Source: Wenxinia marina DSM 24838 (GTDB lineage: Bacteria > Pseudomonadota > Alphaproteobacteria > Rhodobacterales > Rhodobacteraceae). Taken from it: a stretch of DNA of 64,000 nt. Where the stretch lies: the NCBI RefSeq assembly GCF_000379485.1, contig NZ_KB902280.1:61183-125182 (forward strand). Reading direction: 5' to 3'. Below, piece after piece: positions 48,279 through 60,014 of the stretch (the stretch's first letter is position 1; each line of letters starts with the position of its first letter). The notes below the pieces were generated by a model that made no database searches, was not told the origin of the DNA, and was given only the letters and a program-made list of their open reading frames with translations. Both the position numbers and the translations under genes were made by a program.

Positions 48279-48484
48279 CATCGCGGACTCCGGGCCCTTC
48301 CGTCCGCCGCTGATCGGCCACCCGACCAAGGAGGAGGCCGACCCGTCAGCCTCCGTGAACCCGTCGGCCCCTCGTTCCGGTCGAACCCTGCCACGCTCGC
48401 ATCTCGTTGGTCCGGCTCACTCACCGCTCGCCAAACCGGACTTTCGCCTTGTTCCTCTCGGGACCGGTCGCTAAACGGGTCGAC

Positions 48485-48574
48485 GGAGACGTGGCCGAGT
48501 GGTCGAAGGCGCTCCCCTGCTAAGGGAGTAGGCGGGAAACCGTCTCGTGGGTTCGAATCCCATCGTCTCCGCCA
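48485..48574 (+). tRNA. tRNA-Ser (anticodon GCT)
   Basis: The 90-nt gene forms a full cloverleaf with a long variable arm. The acceptor arms GGAGACG and CGTCTCC pair fully, the anticodon GCT is at 48519-48521 in the loop CTGCTAA, the T loop reads GTTCGAATC, and CCA is encoded. It reads AGC and AGT codons. Confidence 0.97.
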
Positions 48575-48699
48575 CCCATCATGAGATCGTCCATGCCGGG
48601 CCCGCCCGGTCGTTGCGGCTGGCTGACCGCGAGAGACGGCGGGCGAATAAACCTCCGCCGCCTATTGCTGCGGTGCAGCATGGCCCCATCTCTTTACAG

Positions 48700-48720
48700 A
48701 GGACCGGCGATGCCGGTCCT
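48700..48720. promoter_or_regulatory. Perfect hairpin in the leader before the esterase gene
   Basis: AGGACCGGC-GAT-GCCGGTCCT is a 9-bp perfect stem with a 3-nt loop, 62 bases before the esterase start. Without a T tract its role is open: terminator of the tRNA transcript, operator, or leader element. Confidence 0.4.
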
Positions 48721-48782
48721 GCGGCCGCGACGGCGGCCGGACCTGTCCGGGGCGTCGGCCCCCTGCCCGAAAGGCGACCGAG

Positions 48783-49907
48783 ATGGATGACTTCAGGGAG
48801 ACGATGCGGCGCTCGCTTCAGATGACGCGCGCCGGAGACCCCGCAGGCGCGACGAAGCTGATCCAGGACTCGCTGCGGCGCTCGCGGTCTGACGTCCGGG
48901 CGGAGCCGTCGGTCGAGCCGCTTGCCGCACCGAAGGGCGCACCGCGCCGGCCGGCCGCAGCCGCGCCCGGCGGCCCGGTGGAGGATGCCGAGATCCTCGA
49001 GGTGACCCCCCCGAAGGTGAGCCCCGCGACCGGCCGTCCGGCGCGCGCCCGCAGGGCCGGCGGGGGCCCCGGCCTCGCCGCCCCTCCGGGCGCCCGGTTC
49101 GAGCGGCGGCGGCATACGTGCGTCCACGGCGCGCGCGACTACCTCCTCTACACGCCTTCCGGCCCCGTAACGGGCGCCCTCGTCATGCTGCACGGCTGCA
49201 CCCAGAGCGCCGAGGACTTCGCCCGCGGCACCGCGATGAACGCCGCCGCGGAGACGGCGGGTTTCGTCGTGATCTGGCCCGAGCAGGGGCGCGGCGACAA
49301 CGCGTCGCTCTGCTGGAACTGGTTCCGGGGCGAGGATCAGGCCGCCACCGGCGGAGAGCCGGCGCTGCTCGCCGATCTCGCCCGCTCCGTGGCCCGCGAC
49401 ACCGGGATCCCGGACGGCCGGGTGTTCGCAGCCGGCCTTTCCGCCGGCGGCGCGATGGCCGCGATCCTCGGCCAGACGCACCCCGACCTCTTCGGCGCGG
49501 TCGGCGTGCATTCCGGCCTCGCGCCCTGCTCCGCCCGGGACGTGATGTCCGCCTTCGGCGCGATGCGCGGAGACGCCGCCCCCGGCGCCCGCGCGCTGAC
49601 GCTGCCCTGCATCGTGTTCCAGGGCCTGTCGGATCAGACCGTCGCTCCGGTGAACGCCCAGCGCGTCACGGGACCGCTCAGCGACACCCGCACCTGCGCC
49701 CATTCCGGCGCCGCCCGCTCCGCCCGCGTGACCACCGGCCGCAACGCCGCCGGCAGTGCCGTCGAGCTGTGGGAGATCGACGGAGCCGGCCACGCCTGGT
49801 CCGGCGGCGCCACGACGGGCAGCTACACGGACCCCAAGGGCCCGGACGCCTCGGTCGAGATGATCCGCTTCTTCCTCGCGCAGGCCCGGGCTCGAGCCGG
49901 CGACTGA
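48783..49907 (+). CDS. PHB-depolymerase-family esterase
   Basis: The 374-residue alpha/beta hydrolase has an N-terminal region of about 100 residues that is proline- and arginine-rich, with no signal peptide. The catalytic domain then has the oxyanion block VMLHGCTQSAEDFARGTAMN, the nucleophile GLSAGGAMAA, and the catalytic His in IDGAGHAWSGG. The LpqC-like family includes polyhydroxybutyrate depolymerases and feruloyl esterases. The helical start MRRSLQMTRAGDPAGATKLIQDSL is typical of the intracellular subgroup found in PHB-storing bacteria. Confidence 0.88.
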   Translation: MDDFRETMRRSLQMTRAGDPAGATKLIQDSLRRSRSDVRAEPSVEPLAAPKGAPRRPAAAAPGGPVEDAEILEVTPPKVSPATGRPARARRAGGGPGLAAPPGARFERRRHTCVHGARDYLLYTPSGPVTGALVMLHGCTQSAEDFARGTAMNAAAETAGFVVIWPEQGRGDNASLCWNWFRGEDQAATGGEPALLADLARSVARDTGIPDGRVFAAGLSAGGAMAAILGQTHPDLFGAVGVHSGLAPCSARDVMSAFGAMRGDAAPGARALTLPCIVFQGLSDQTVAPVNAQRVTGPLSDTRTCAHSGAARSARVTTGRNAAGSAVELWEIDGAGHAWSGGATTGSYTDPKGPDASVEMIRFFLAQARARAGD

Positions 49908-50026
49908 GCGCGGGCTCGCGGGCGATCTGGCAGCGACGTCGCATACCCGCCGCCCGCAGCGCCCGGCACGGACGCTGCGGGAGGGTGCCACGTGCTCCGG
50001 CGCCGCAGCCGGCGCCCCTGACGCGT

Positions 50027-50809
50027 CTACGGCAGGCCGCAGGCGCGGCGGATCGCCCGTTGGACCGGGCTGGGCGGCAGGGCCGGGTCGAAGGGTGCGA
50101 CGGGCAGCAGCGGCGGTTGCGCCAGCACGCGCACGCCGGTCCCGCGGTTCGGCTGTCCTGCATGGACGAGGAACGGGTGGCACAGCCAGACCGTCCCCGC
50201 AGGACCCGTGGCCAGCGCCCGAGAGCAGTCGGCGGTCGAGGCGAAACCGTCCGCCGCGAGGTCGCGCAACGACATCCCCGCCTCGCCGAAGGGCAGCAGC
50301 TCGCGCGCGATCTGCCGATGCGAGCCGAGGCGGATCCGGGTCGGCCCGCCCTCCTCTCCCACGTCGGAGAACAGGAACAGCATCAGCAGAAGCCGCCCCC
50401 GGCTCGTCACGTTGGCCCGCCAGTCCATGAAGTCCGGGCTGTCGCCGAAGCTGACGTCGACGTGCCACCCGGTGTCGGCGGGCGCCTCGTCCGAGGGGTA
50501 GCGCAGGACGAAGGTCCCCATCGCCCCGGGCCGGACCCAGCGGCCGGCGCCGGCGAGGGCGTCGTAATGGGCGTGGAGCCGCGGCGTGTTGGCCGCGGCG
50601 ACCGCAGGCGGCGCCGTCAGCATCCCGAGGCGCAGGACGGGGACGCCGTTCGCCGGTCCGGCCTCGCGCAGCGCGATCCCGCGCACTTCCGCCGCGAGGG
50701 CGGGGTCGAAGGCGTTCTCGACCCTCAGGGCGCCGGTCTCGATGAAACGGTTGATGTCGGCGGCCGACGGGCCGCCGTTGGGTGTGGTGGTCATTGCGAT
50801 ATGCTCCAT
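50027..50809 (-). CDS. Phytanoyl-CoA dioxygenase (PhyH) family protein
   Basis: The 260-residue protein fits the Fe(II)/2-oxoglutarate PhyH family. The metal-binding HxD is in GWHVDVSFGDSPDF, and a distal His in LCHPFLVHAGQPNRG is followed by an Arg in GVRVLAQPPL. The substrate is unknown. No neighbour points to a pathway; the flanking genes are an esterase and truB, both on the other strand. Confidence 0.85.
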   Translation of the reverse strand: MEHIAMTTTPNGGPSAADINRFIETGALRVENAFDPALAAEVRGIALREAGPANGVPVLRLGMLTAPPAVAAANTPRLHAHYDALAGAGRWVRPGAMGTFVLRYPSDEAPADTGWHVDVSFGDSPDFMDWRANVTSRGRLLLMLFLFSDVGEEGGPTRIRLGSHRQIARELLPFGEAGMSLRDLAADGFASTADCSRALATGPAGTVWLCHPFLVHAGQPNRGTGVRVLAQPPLLPVAPFDPALPPSPVQRAIRRACGLP

Positions 50810-51012
50810 GGGCGCGCCTCTCCGGACGGCGCCTCTTCGTTCCGATCCCTGGCCGGCGCGGGGCCGGCCGCCCCTGTCAGGCGGCGGGTCGGATCCGGAT
50901 GTGGTGCATCATCATGGGCGCGACGGTAGGACCTCTCCGCCCGCGATGTCCAGCGGCTTGACCGGCCCCGCCGCTTTGTTTAGCTCCCGGCGCTTCTTTT
51001 GCTGGAGGTCTC

Positions 51013-51933
51013 ATGGGCAGGCGCAAGGGCCGCGACGTCTCGGGCTGGCTGATCGTGGACAAGCCGCGCGGCATGACCTCGACCGCGGTGGTCAACAAGG
51101 TGAAGTGGGCCTTCGACGCGAAGAAGGCGGGCCATGCCGGCACGCTCGACCCCGAGGCGACGGGTCTGCTGGCGGTCGCGCTCGGCGAGGCGACCAAGAC
51201 GGTCCCCTATGTGACCGACTCGCTCAAGGCCTACGCCTTCACCGTCCGGCTGGGGCAGGCGACGAACACCGACGACGCCGAGGGCGAGGTGACGGCGACC
51301 AGCGACGCGCGGCCCACCGACGAGGAGATCAAGGCCGCGCTCGGGGCCTTCGTCGGCGAGATCAGCCAGGTTCCGCCGGCCTTCTCGGCGGTGAAGATCG
51401 ACGGCCAACGCGCCTACAAGCGCGCCCGCGAGGGCGAGACGGTGGAGCTGGCGGCGCGGCCGCTGTGGGTGGAGGAGCTGGTGCTGACCGACCGGCCCGA
51501 CGCCGACCATGCCGAGCTGGAGATGACCTGCGGCAAGGGCGGCTACGTCCGCGCCATCGCCCGCGATCTCGGCGCCGCGCTCGGCTGTCACGGTCACGTC
51601 GTGGCGCTGCGCCGGCTGTGGTCGGGGCCGTTCGACCTGGAGGGCGCGGCGACGCTGGACGAGATCGAGGCGGGGGCGAAGGACCCCGCGCTCGACCGGC
51701 TGCTCCGGCCGGTCGAGGCGGGTCTCGCCGACCTGCCCGAGGCGACCTGCCCGGCGGCGAGCGTCGGTCGGCTGCGCAACGGCAACCCGGCCAGCGTCAT
51801 CGCCCCGTCGGACCTGCAGTTCGGCGACGAATGCTGGGCCAGCCACGACGGCCGCGCCGTCGCGGTCGGCACCTACATGGGCGGCGAGCTGCACCCGTCG
51901 CGTGTATTCGTGGCCGACGGCACACCCGGTTAA
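51013..51933 (+). CDS. truB: tRNA pseudouridine(55) synthase
   Basis: TruB isomerises U55 in the T loop of tRNAs. The 306-residue protein has the catalytic Asp in [14 protein letters not shown], preceded by [21 protein letters not shown], the [18 protein letters not shown] block, and a C-terminal region. GGAGGTCTC lies before the ATG. In most bacteria truB is followed by rpsO and pnp; here an RTX gene lies between truB and rpsO. Confidence 0.96.
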   Translation: MGRRKGRDVSGWLIVDKPRGMTSTAVVNKVKWAFDAKKAGHAGTLDPEATGLLAVALGEATKTVPYVTDSLKAYAFTVRLGQATNTDDAEGEVTATSDARPTDEEIKAALGAFVGEISQVPPAFSAVKIDGQRAYKRAREGETVELAARPLWVEELVLTDRPDADHAELEMTCGKGGYVRAIARDLGAALGCHGHVVALRRLWSGPFDLEGAATLDEIEAGAKDPALDRLLRPVEAGLADLPEATCPAASVGRLRNGNPASVIAPSDLQFGDECWASHDGRAVAVGTYMGGELHPSRVFVADGTPG

Positions 51934-52048
51934 CCACTCCGGCCGGTTTGCCGCCGAACCGCGCCTCTGCGTGCTAGTCTGCACCGCGGGTGATGGGGTG
52001 TCGGGCGCCGGGCGGACAGGTCGGCGCTGCAAGGACGGGTGTGCGCGG

Positions 52049-52918
52049 ATGCTGGCTTTGATGGGGCTCCTGGGGATGGCCGTCGCCGGGATGGTGCTGC
52101 TGCCGGTCCCCCGGCCGCACGAGGACGATCTCGCCGACGACCGGGAGGAGACCGACCCCCTTGGAGGCGAGGAGGCGGGCGATGAATTCGGCGACGACCC
52201 GAACGCCGATCCCACGATCCGCTTCACCGGGCCGCGCGACGATGTCGTCCTGGGCACGGAGGTGCAGGATTATCTCGACGGCGAAGAGGGCGACGACACG
52301 GTCGACGGCGCGGGCGGCGACGACTTCCTGCATGGCGGGCCCGGCGACGACGAGGTGCGCGGGAGCGCGGGGAACGACAGCCTGTACGGCCATATCGGCG
52401 ACGACCTGCTCTCGGGCGAGGCGGGCGACGACGAGTTGAACGGCGGCGGCGGCGACGACACGCTGTGGGGCGGCGAGGGCGACGACTCGCTGCTCGGCTC
52501 GCTGGACGACGACAGCCTGTCGGGCGGCGCGGGGCGCGACGTGCTGCACGGGGGCTCCGGCGACGACATGCTGGACGGCGTCAGCGGCGAGATCGCGGCG
52601 GCGCCGGACTACCTGAACGGCGGCGCGGGGGACGACGCCCTTCTCGGCGGGGCGGGCGACTCGCTGAACGGCGGGACCGGCGCCGACACGTTCGGCCTCG
52701 CCCTCGGGACCGGGGACGGCTCCGCCACGCTGGTCGAGGATTATGACCCCGACGAGGACGCCCTCGTCCTGGTCTACGACGGCTCCGGCCCCGAGCCGGA
52801 GCTGGGGTGGGAACCGGCCGGAGACGGCGTCCGCCTGACCGCCGACGGCGAGCCCATCGCGCTGATCCGGGGCGTGACCGAGCTGGACCTCGGTACGGTG
52901 CAGCTGCTGCCGCGCTGA
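52049..52918 (+). CDS. RTX (hemolysin-type calcium-binding repeat) protein
   Basis: The 289-residue protein has an N-terminal hydrophobic segment ([20 protein letters not shown]), an acidic linker, and about twelve glycine- and aspartate-rich nonapeptides of the GGxGxDxLx type between residues about 70 and 210 (for example [19 protein letters not shown]), which fold with calcium into a beta roll. The tail resembles the C-terminal region of other RTX proteins in Rhodobacteraceae. A function cannot be assigned; the N-terminal segment is unusual for type-I-secreted RTX proteins. Confidence 0.87.
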   Translation: MLALMGLLGMAVAGMVLLPVPRPHEDDLADDREETDPLGGEEAGDEFGDDPNADPTIRFTGPRDDVVLGTEVQDYLDGEEGDDTVDGAGGDDFLHGGPGDDEVRGSAGNDSLYGHIGDDLLSGEAGDDELNGGGGDDTLWGGEGDDSLLGSLDDDSLSGGAGRDVLHGGSGDDMLDGVSGEIAAAPDYLNGGAGDDALLGGAGDSLNGGTGADTFGLALGTGDGSATLVEDYDPDEDALVLVYDGSGPEPELGWEPAGDGVRLTADGEPIALIRGVTELDLGTVQLLPR

Positions 52919-53021
52919 GGGCTATACACGCGGGCGGAATCCCTCTATAGGCCGCGCTTCCCTCCACGGGCCCTGCTGGACGACATCCCGGCTTGCGCCA
53001 TCACCCATGAAGGAGACCCCG

Positions 53022-53291
53022 ATGTCGATCACCGCCGAAGAGAAGCAGAAGCTCATCAAGGATTACGGGACGAAGTCGGGCGACACCGGCTCTCCCGAGG
53101 TGCAGGTCGCGATCCTGTCCAGCCGGATCGCCACGCTGACCGAGCACTTCAAGACCCACAAGAAGGACAACCACGGTCGCCGCGGCCTGCTGAAGATGGT
53201 CGCCCAGCGCCGCAAGCTGCTGGACTACGTCAAGGCCCGCGACGAGGCCCGCTACCAGTCGCTGATCGAGCGTCTCGGCCTGCGCCGCTAA
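53022..53291 (+). CDS. rpsO: 30S ribosomal protein S15
   Basis: uS15 binds 16S rRNA helices 20-22. The 89-residue protein has the full family sequence ([43 protein letters not shown]). AAGGAGACCCCG precedes the ATG. A hairpin terminator follows at 53315-53345, so its transcript probably does not extend into pnp, which lies 2.5 kb away. Confidence 0.98.
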   Translation: MSITAEEKQKLIKDYGTKSGDTGSPEVQVAILSSRIATLTEHFKTHKKDNHGRRGLLKMVAQRRKLLDYVKARDEARYQSLIERLGLRR

Positions 53292-53314
53292 GCTCGGCGA
53301 CAGACGATTTCCAG

Positions 53315-53345
53315 GGGCGCGGCCGGGAGACCGGCGGCGCCCTTT
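53315..53345 (+). terminator. Terminator after rpsO
   Basis: GGGCGC-G-GCCGG pairs with CCGGC-G-GCGCCC around a GAGA tetraloop, with one G-G mismatch, and TTT follows. It lies 23 bases after the rpsO stop. Confidence 0.75.
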
Positions 53346-53358
53346 CCACGTCCGGGGG

Positions 53359-53628
53359 TCACTTCAGCTGGCTGTCCTTCGACCCGCGGCGGTTGAAGCC
53401 CGGGCGCGACTTGAAGGCGCGGTCGCGGCCGGACTGGCAGTCCACGCACAGCTTCACGCCCGGGATCGCCTGACGGCGCGCCTCGGGGATGTCCTCGCCG
53501 CACTCGGCGCATTCGGTCGCGCTCTCGCCCTCGGGGCGGCGGGTCGCCCGCATCCGGGCGAGTTCGTCCGAGATCGACGCCTCGATCTGTTCGTTCACCG
53601 CGCCGTCGCGGCTCCATCCTCCGGCCAT
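53359..53628 (-). CDS. DksA/TraR-type C4 zinc-finger protein
   Basis: The 89-residue protein has the four-cysteine zinc finger CAECGEDIPEARRQAIPGVKLCVDCQ of the TraR/DksA group. The short form, without the long coiled coil of DksA, binds the RNA polymerase secondary channel in TraR. The ATG at 53628 has AGGAGGT seven bases upstream; an in-frame GTG nine bases earlier overlaps that site and is less likely. It interrupts the rpsO-pnp order. Confidence 0.85.
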   Translation of the reverse strand: MAGGWSRDGAVNEQIEASISDELARMRATRRPEGESATECAECGEDIPEARRQAIPGVKLCVDCQSGRDRAFKSRPGFNRRGSKDSQLK

Positions 53629-53747
53629 GTGCGGCACCTCCTGCCCGGCAACATAGGCATGCGGCCCCTGCCGTGCGAGTCACGCGGCGTCCCGGTTGAC
53701 CGAAGGGCGGGCGAGGGCGCAGACCGAGGGGCGAGGAGGAGACGGCC

Positions 53748-54482
53748 ATGATCCCCGCGCTTCGCGTCCTGATGCACATGGGCGGCCTGCAGCGGCTGTT
53801 CCCGTTCTGGCTGTCGGCGCTCGTCGCCTTCGTCGTCTGGTTCTCGCCCTGGCTGCTGCTGGCGGTGGCCTATGGCGTGGCGATCCAGTTCTTCGTCGAA
53901 TACGCGATGCACCGGTTCCTCTACCACCGGAAGCCGCCGACCGAGCAGAGCCCGTTCAACGTGCTGTACCGCGCTCATATCGGCCACCACGAGTTCCCGC
54001 ACGACCCGGAGTTCTTCACCGGCGACGACCACTGGTTCGCGGTGCGGTTCGGTCTCGGTTCGGCGGCGCTGCACACGCTGGTCCTGTGGCCGTTCCTCGG
54101 CCTCGGTCCGGCGGCGCTGGCGGCGTGGGTGGCGCTGTTCCTCGGCTCGGTGTCGGCCTTCGCGTTCTACGAGTTCTGCCACACGATCGCGCACCTGAAC
54201 GTGCCGAAGGGCTGGCTGGGCCAGCGGATCACCCGCGATCACCTGGCGCACCACCTGCAGGATCACGAGGCGACGTTCCATGTCAGCTTCGGCATGGGCT
54301 GGATCGACCGGCTGTTCGGCACGGGCCACGACCGCGAGACGGCGCTCGCCCGCTATGACCGGAAGACGATCCTGTCGCTGGGGATGGACCCGGAGGACCT
54401 GCGGCTGGTGACGGCGCGCAAGGCGTGGAACCTGCCGCCGCGGCCGGGGATGAAAAAGCCGGGGATGAAGCGGGCGGGATGA
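53748..54482 (+). CDS. Fatty acid hydroxylase/sterol desaturase family membrane protein
   Basis: The 244-residue protein has membrane helices at about 20-50 and 105-150, and the di-iron histidine clusters HRFLYH, HIGHHEFPH, HTIAH and HLAHHLQDH. It probably hydroxylates or desaturates a lipid chain in the inner membrane. The C-terminal basic tail carries a short repeat (GMKKPGMK). The exact substrate is unknown. Confidence 0.87.
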   Translation: MIPALRVLMHMGGLQRLFPFWLSALVAFVVWFSPWLLLAVAYGVAIQFFVEYAMHRFLYHRKPPTEQSPFNVLYRAHIGHHEFPHDPEFFTGDDHWFAVRFGLGSAALHTLVLWPFLGLGPAALAAWVALFLGSVSAFAFYEFCHTIAHLNVPKGWLGQRITRDHLAHHLQDHEATFHVSFGMGWIDRLFGTGHDRETALARYDRKTILSLGMDPEDLRLVTARKAWNLPPRPGMKKPGMKRAG

Positions 54483-54537
54483 CCGGGTCGTGACCGCAGC
54501 GGCGGCAACCGCCCGGGCCGCGGCGCGTTCAGGCGGC

Positions 54538-54963
54538 ATGATCCGACCGCTTGCCCTCTGCCTCGCCCTACTCGCCGCCCCCGCCCTTGCGCAGGATCCC
54601 GATCTCGACGCCTGGACCGCCCGCACGGCGGTCGAGGACTACTTCGCCGCCATCGACGCGGGCGGCTATGCCGCCGCCTGGGCAATGTGGGACGACGGCG
54701 GTGCGGCGAGCGGGCAGACGGCTGCCGCGTTTGCGGAGGGGTTCGACGAGACCGGCGCGGTCGCGGTCTTCACCGGACCGCTCCTGTCGATGGAGGGCGC
54801 CGCGGGGTCGATCTACGCCAACGTGCCGGTGCGGATCGAGGCAGAGCTGAAGGATGGCACCGCGCAGCATTTCGCCGGCACCTTCGTCATGCGCCGCGCG
54901 AACGGCGTGCCGGGCGCCGATCCGGGCTGGCGGATCAGCGCGGCCGACGTGGCCCCCGAGTGA
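54538..54963 (+). CDS. Exported protein, NTF2-like/DUF4019 type
   Basis: The 141-residue protein has a signal peptide (MIRPLALCLALLAAPALA) and a region that resembles DUF4019/NTF2-like folds (VEDYFAAIDAGGYAAAWAMWDDGG). The ATG at 54538 is chosen because the signal peptide begins there; an in-frame frame upstream has no ribosome site. Its stop abuts, with no gap, the stop of the convergent gene at 54964. Confidence 0.65.
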   Translation: MIRPLALCLALLAAPALAQDPDLDAWTARTAVEDYFAAIDAGGYAAAWAMWDDGGAASGQTAAAFAEGFDETGAVAVFTGPLLSMEGAAGSIYANVPVRIEAELKDGTAQHFAGTFVMRRANGVPGADPGWRISAADVAPE

Positions 54964-55560
54964 TCACTCGATCGCGACCGTGACGGTGAAGGTCGCGGGC
55001 GCGTCGGCGGCGCTCACCAGTTCGACGATATACTCGCCGCCCATCGGCAGCTCGGCCGACAGACTGTCGCCCACGTCGACCGGGTCGTGGATCACGGTGT
55101 CCACAGGTCCGCGGACATAGAAGTAGCCGGGCGCGTCGGACACCACCTCCACCGACAGGGTCTGCACACCGTCGGCGGCCAGCGCGAACTGCATCGTGCC
55201 TCCGGCCTCCACCTCGCGCTCGAGCGTGGCGGAGGCTTCGCCGTCAGCGAACTCCACGCTCTCGGGCGCGGCCGCAGGCGGGGCGTTCAGCACCTCGTCC
55301 CGCTCGTCCGCGTCCATCACCACGGCCAGCTCCTCCACCGTGCCGCCGGCGGCCGTGCAGCGCCACAGGGTCTGGCCGCCGTCCCGCAGGTAGACGGTCG
55401 TTCCGGCCTCGGAGAAGGAGGAGGACACCACCTCGGCCGCGCTCTGCCCGCCGGCGGCGAGCATCACGCCGCGCAGGGCGTCCATGCAGGCGGTCGGCTC
55501 CTCGGTCTGGGCGATGGCCGGCGCGGCGAGAAGGGCGAAGGGGACGAGGAGGCGCGTCAT
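54964..55560 (-). CDS. Exported protein of unknown function
   Basis: I do not recognise the family. The 198-residue product has a signal peptide (MTRLLVPFALLAAPAIA), two cysteines in the N-terminal half (EPTACMDALRG, LWRCTAAGG) that may pair, and a C-terminal half rich in beta strands (GGEYIVELVSAADAPATFTVTVAIE), resembling pre-peptidase or inhibitor-like beta domains. The ATG at 55560 follows GGAG; one two codons upstream is the alternative. It lies divergent from pnp. Confidence 0.7.
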   Translation of the reverse strand: MTRLLVPFALLAAPAIAQTEEPTACMDALRGVMLAAGGQSAAEVVSSSFSEAGTTVYLRDGGQTLWRCTAAGGTVEELAVVMDADERDEVLNAPPAAAPESVEFADGEASATLEREVEAGGTMQFALAADGVQTLSVEVVSDAPGYFYVRGPVDTVIHDPVDVGDSLSAELPMGGEYIVELVSAADAPATFTVTVAIE

Positions 55561-55666
55561 GGTCATCTCCGGCAACATCTGGATCATCGGCCGGGCAGGT
55601 GTCCCGGCTGGCGGACATGGCAAGGGAACGCGCGTCCCTGCGGCGGGGTCCCGCACGCGTTCCGGC

Positions 55667-55695
55667 TTTTCAAATGGGGGCATCTCGCCTATATG
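55667..55695 (+). promoter_or_regulatory. Candidate sigma-70 promoter of pnp
   Basis: TTTTCA at 55667-55672 and TATATG at 55690-55695 are separated by 17 bases. They lie 130 bases before the pnp start and would give a leader containing the 12-bp palindrome GGGAGCGCTCCC at 55798-55809 just before the ribosome site. A leader stem is expected because pnp is autoregulated through its leader in E. coli. Confidence 0.45.
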
Positions 55696-55824
55696 CCGCC
55701 AATCTCGAACGCGGCGCCCTGACCCCGGCGCATGGGATGAGGAAGGGGTCGGCGGCAATGGGGCCGCCAGCACATGCGGGAGACCCGGCATCCGGCCGGG
55801 AGCGCTCCCGAGACAGGATGATGA

Positions 55825-57957
<2,133 letters not shown>

Positions 57958-57977
57958 TCCGCCCCCTGTCCTGATCG

Positions 57978-58010
57978 AACGGGCCCGCTTCGGCGGGCCC
58001 GTTTGCGTTT
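57978..58010 (+). terminator. Terminator after pnp
   Basis: AACGGGCCCGC-TTCG-GCGGGCCCGTT is an 11-bp perfect stem with a stable tetraloop, followed by TGCGTTT, 20 bases past the stop. Confidence 0.9.
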
Positions 58011-58080
58011 CGACCGTCCCTTTCCGAAGGCGGGCGCGCCGCGTAACAGTCTCATGACGCTTTCACGACGACCGGACGCG

Positions 58081-59157
58081 ATGACCTCTTCGATCGACGC
58101 CGTGCTCCTGTGGGTCGACGGCAGCGACCCCGCCCACCGAGCGCGGCTGGCCCGCGCGATGCGGGAGGCGGGGCGGTCGCCGTCCGGCCGGGACGTCGCC
58201 ACCGCCCCCACACGCTTCGCGCAGCAGGGCGAGATCTACGTCGCCGTCGCCTCCCTCCTTCGATTCGCGCCGTTCGTGCGGCGCATCCACATCGTCACCG
58301 ACGCGCAGCGGCCGCCCCTGATCGACGCCTTCACCGAGGCGGGCCTGTGCACGCCGGACCGGATCCGCATCGTGGATCACCGCGAGATCTTCGCCGGCTT
58401 CGAGGAGGCGCTGCCGACCTTCAACTCGCGGAGCATCGAGACGATGTGCTGGCGGATCGAGGGGCTGGCGCCGACGTACCTGTACCTGAACGACGACTTC
58501 TTCCTCGCCGCGCCGACGACTCCGTCCGATATGTTCGATCCGGCCGGGAGGCTGCGCCTGCAGGGGCGATGGCTGTCCTCGCTGCCCGAGCGCCTGCGCC
58601 TGGCCGCGCGGCCGCTGCGCCGGCTGGCCGGTCAGAAGGTGCCGCGACCGAACTACAGGGCCTTCCAGGCCAGGGCGGCCGCGCTTGCCCGATACCGACG
58701 ACGCTACCTGCGGGTCGATCACCATCCTCACCCAATCCGCCGCCAGACGCTGGCCGACTGGCTGGGTGCGCGGCCTGACCTCCTTCGCGCTCAGATCGCC
58801 CCGCGGTTCAGGGATGCCGCGCAGTTTCACGCGATCTCGCTCGCGAACCACCTGGACCTCGCGGCGGGGCGGGCCGTGGTGACGGGGCCGGCGGACTTCG
58901 CCTACCTCGCCCCCGGGCGGGAGGACGTGCAGGATGCCTTGCAGCGGGTCGCGCGAGGCGAGGTAGCCAGCGGCTGCGTCCAGAGCCTCGACGTCATGCC
59001 GGACGCGGTGGCGGCCGAGGTGACGACGACGCTGGCCGCGGCGATGGGCGAGCACCTGCCCGCCATGATCCGCCGGGCCATGGGATGGCCGGCCGCTCCC
59101 CCTCACCCACCCGCGCCGGGACTCACGCCCCCGAGAGGCAGGGGATCCCGGAATTGA
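58081..59157 (+). CDS. Stealth-family sugar-phosphate transferase
   Basis: The 358-residue protein carries the Stealth conserved regions: CR1 SIDAVLLWVDGSDPAH, CR2 FNSRSIETMCWRIEGLAPTYLYLNDDFFLAAP, and later CR3/CR4-like blocks (LRVDHHPHPI; AQFHAISLANHLDLAAG). Family members move hexose-1-phosphate to make phosphodiester-linked surface polysaccharides. The ATG at 58081 gives a family-like start; the ATG at 58054 adds nine residues and neither has a clear ribosome site. No other polysaccharide gene is near. Confidence 0.8.
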   Translation: MTSSIDAVLLWVDGSDPAHRARLARAMREAGRSPSGRDVATAPTRFAQQGEIYVAVASLLRFAPFVRRIHIVTDAQRPPLIDAFTEAGLCTPDRIRIVDHREIFAGFEEALPTFNSRSIETMCWRIEGLAPTYLYLNDDFFLAAPTTPSDMFDPAGRLRLQGRWLSSLPERLRLAARPLRRLAGQKVPRPNYRAFQARAAALARYRRRYLRVDHHPHPIRRQTLADWLGARPDLLRAQIAPRFRDAAQFHAISLANHLDLAAGRAVVTGPADFAYLAPGREDVQDALQRVARGEVASGCVQSLDVMPDAVAAEVTTTLAAAMGEHLPAMIRRAMGWPAAPPHPPAPGLTPPRGRGSRN

Positions 59158-59245
59158 TCGTCTTGCCGTTGCGGCCTATGTCAGACCGAAAGCGGCGTCC
59201 GCCGGACTGCCGCCACCATGATGATGCCCGGGGGCTTCGAACCGT

Positions 59246-59896
59246 ATGCTGACACGACGTCATTTCATCTGGACCTCGGCCATGGCGGTCGCCGCCGGCC
59301 GTGCGGCGGCGCAGGACGCCTTGGACGCCGGTCCGCTGGAGCTGGAGGTCACGCCGGGGGGCGGCGCCGTCGCGCCCGCTCCCGAGGCGAACCCCTACGG
59401 CCTGCCGATGGACGGCAACCCGCTGTCGCCGACGCTGGTCGACGTGCAGCCCGGTCTCGCGCCGGGCGTGATCCACGTCGATCCCAACCGCTTCCGCCTG
59501 TACTGGACGCTGCCCGAGCCGGGCAAGGCGATCCGCTACGCCGTCGGCATCGGCCGCCGCGGCCTGTACGAGAGCGGGACGTTCCGCGTCGGCGCCAAGC
59601 AGGAGTGGCCCAGCTGGCGCCCCACCGACGAGATGATCGAGCGCGACCCCGACCACTACGCCCAGTACGCCGACGGCATGCCGGGCGGCCCTGACAACCC
59701 CCTTGGGGCGCGTGCGCTGTACCTGTACCGCGGCAACGTCGACAGCTACCTGCGCATTCACGGCACCAACGCGCCGTCGACCATCGGCACAGCGGTGTCG
59801 AACGGCTGCGCCCGGCTCACCAACGAGTACATCGTCGACCTCTACCGTCGGGTGCCGATGGACTCGCAGGTGTTTCTCTACAACCGCTTCACCTGA
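59246..59896 (+). CDS. L,D-transpeptidase (YkuD domain), first of a tandem pair
   Basis: The 216-residue enzyme has a signal peptide with twin arginines (MLTRRHFIWTSAMAVAAGRAAA) and the catalytic domain with His172 (RIHGTNAPSTIG) and Cys188 (VSNGCARL). It forms 3-3 crosslinks in peptidoglycan or attaches proteins to it. Compared with its neighbour it has an extra proline-rich stretch (GGAVAPAPEANPYGLPMDG) before the core. Confidence 0.92.
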   Translation: MLTRRHFIWTSAMAVAAGRAAAQDALDAGPLELEVTPGGGAVAPAPEANPYGLPMDGNPLSPTLVDVQPGLAPGVIHVDPNRFRLYWTLPEPGKAIRYAVGIGRRGLYESGTFRVGAKQEWPSWRPTDEMIERDPDHYAQYADGMPGGPDNPLGARALYLYRGNVDSYLRIHGTNAPSTIGTAVSNGCARLTNEYIVDLYRRVPMDSQVFLYNRFT

Positions 59897-60014
59897 GACG
59901 CGACCCGACGGCCACACCGCCGCGGCGATGACGAAGAGGGCTCGGGCGTGTTAACCGCCCGGGCCCTCTTCGTGTGGTAGAGTCCCGCCCAGGACAGGAG
60001 GGAGCATCGAACCC

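Noticed and set aside
52260..52680. Dense short DNA repeats suggesting a minisatellite
   Set aside because: The periodicity is 27 bases and in frame; it is explained by RTX nonapeptides in the protein.
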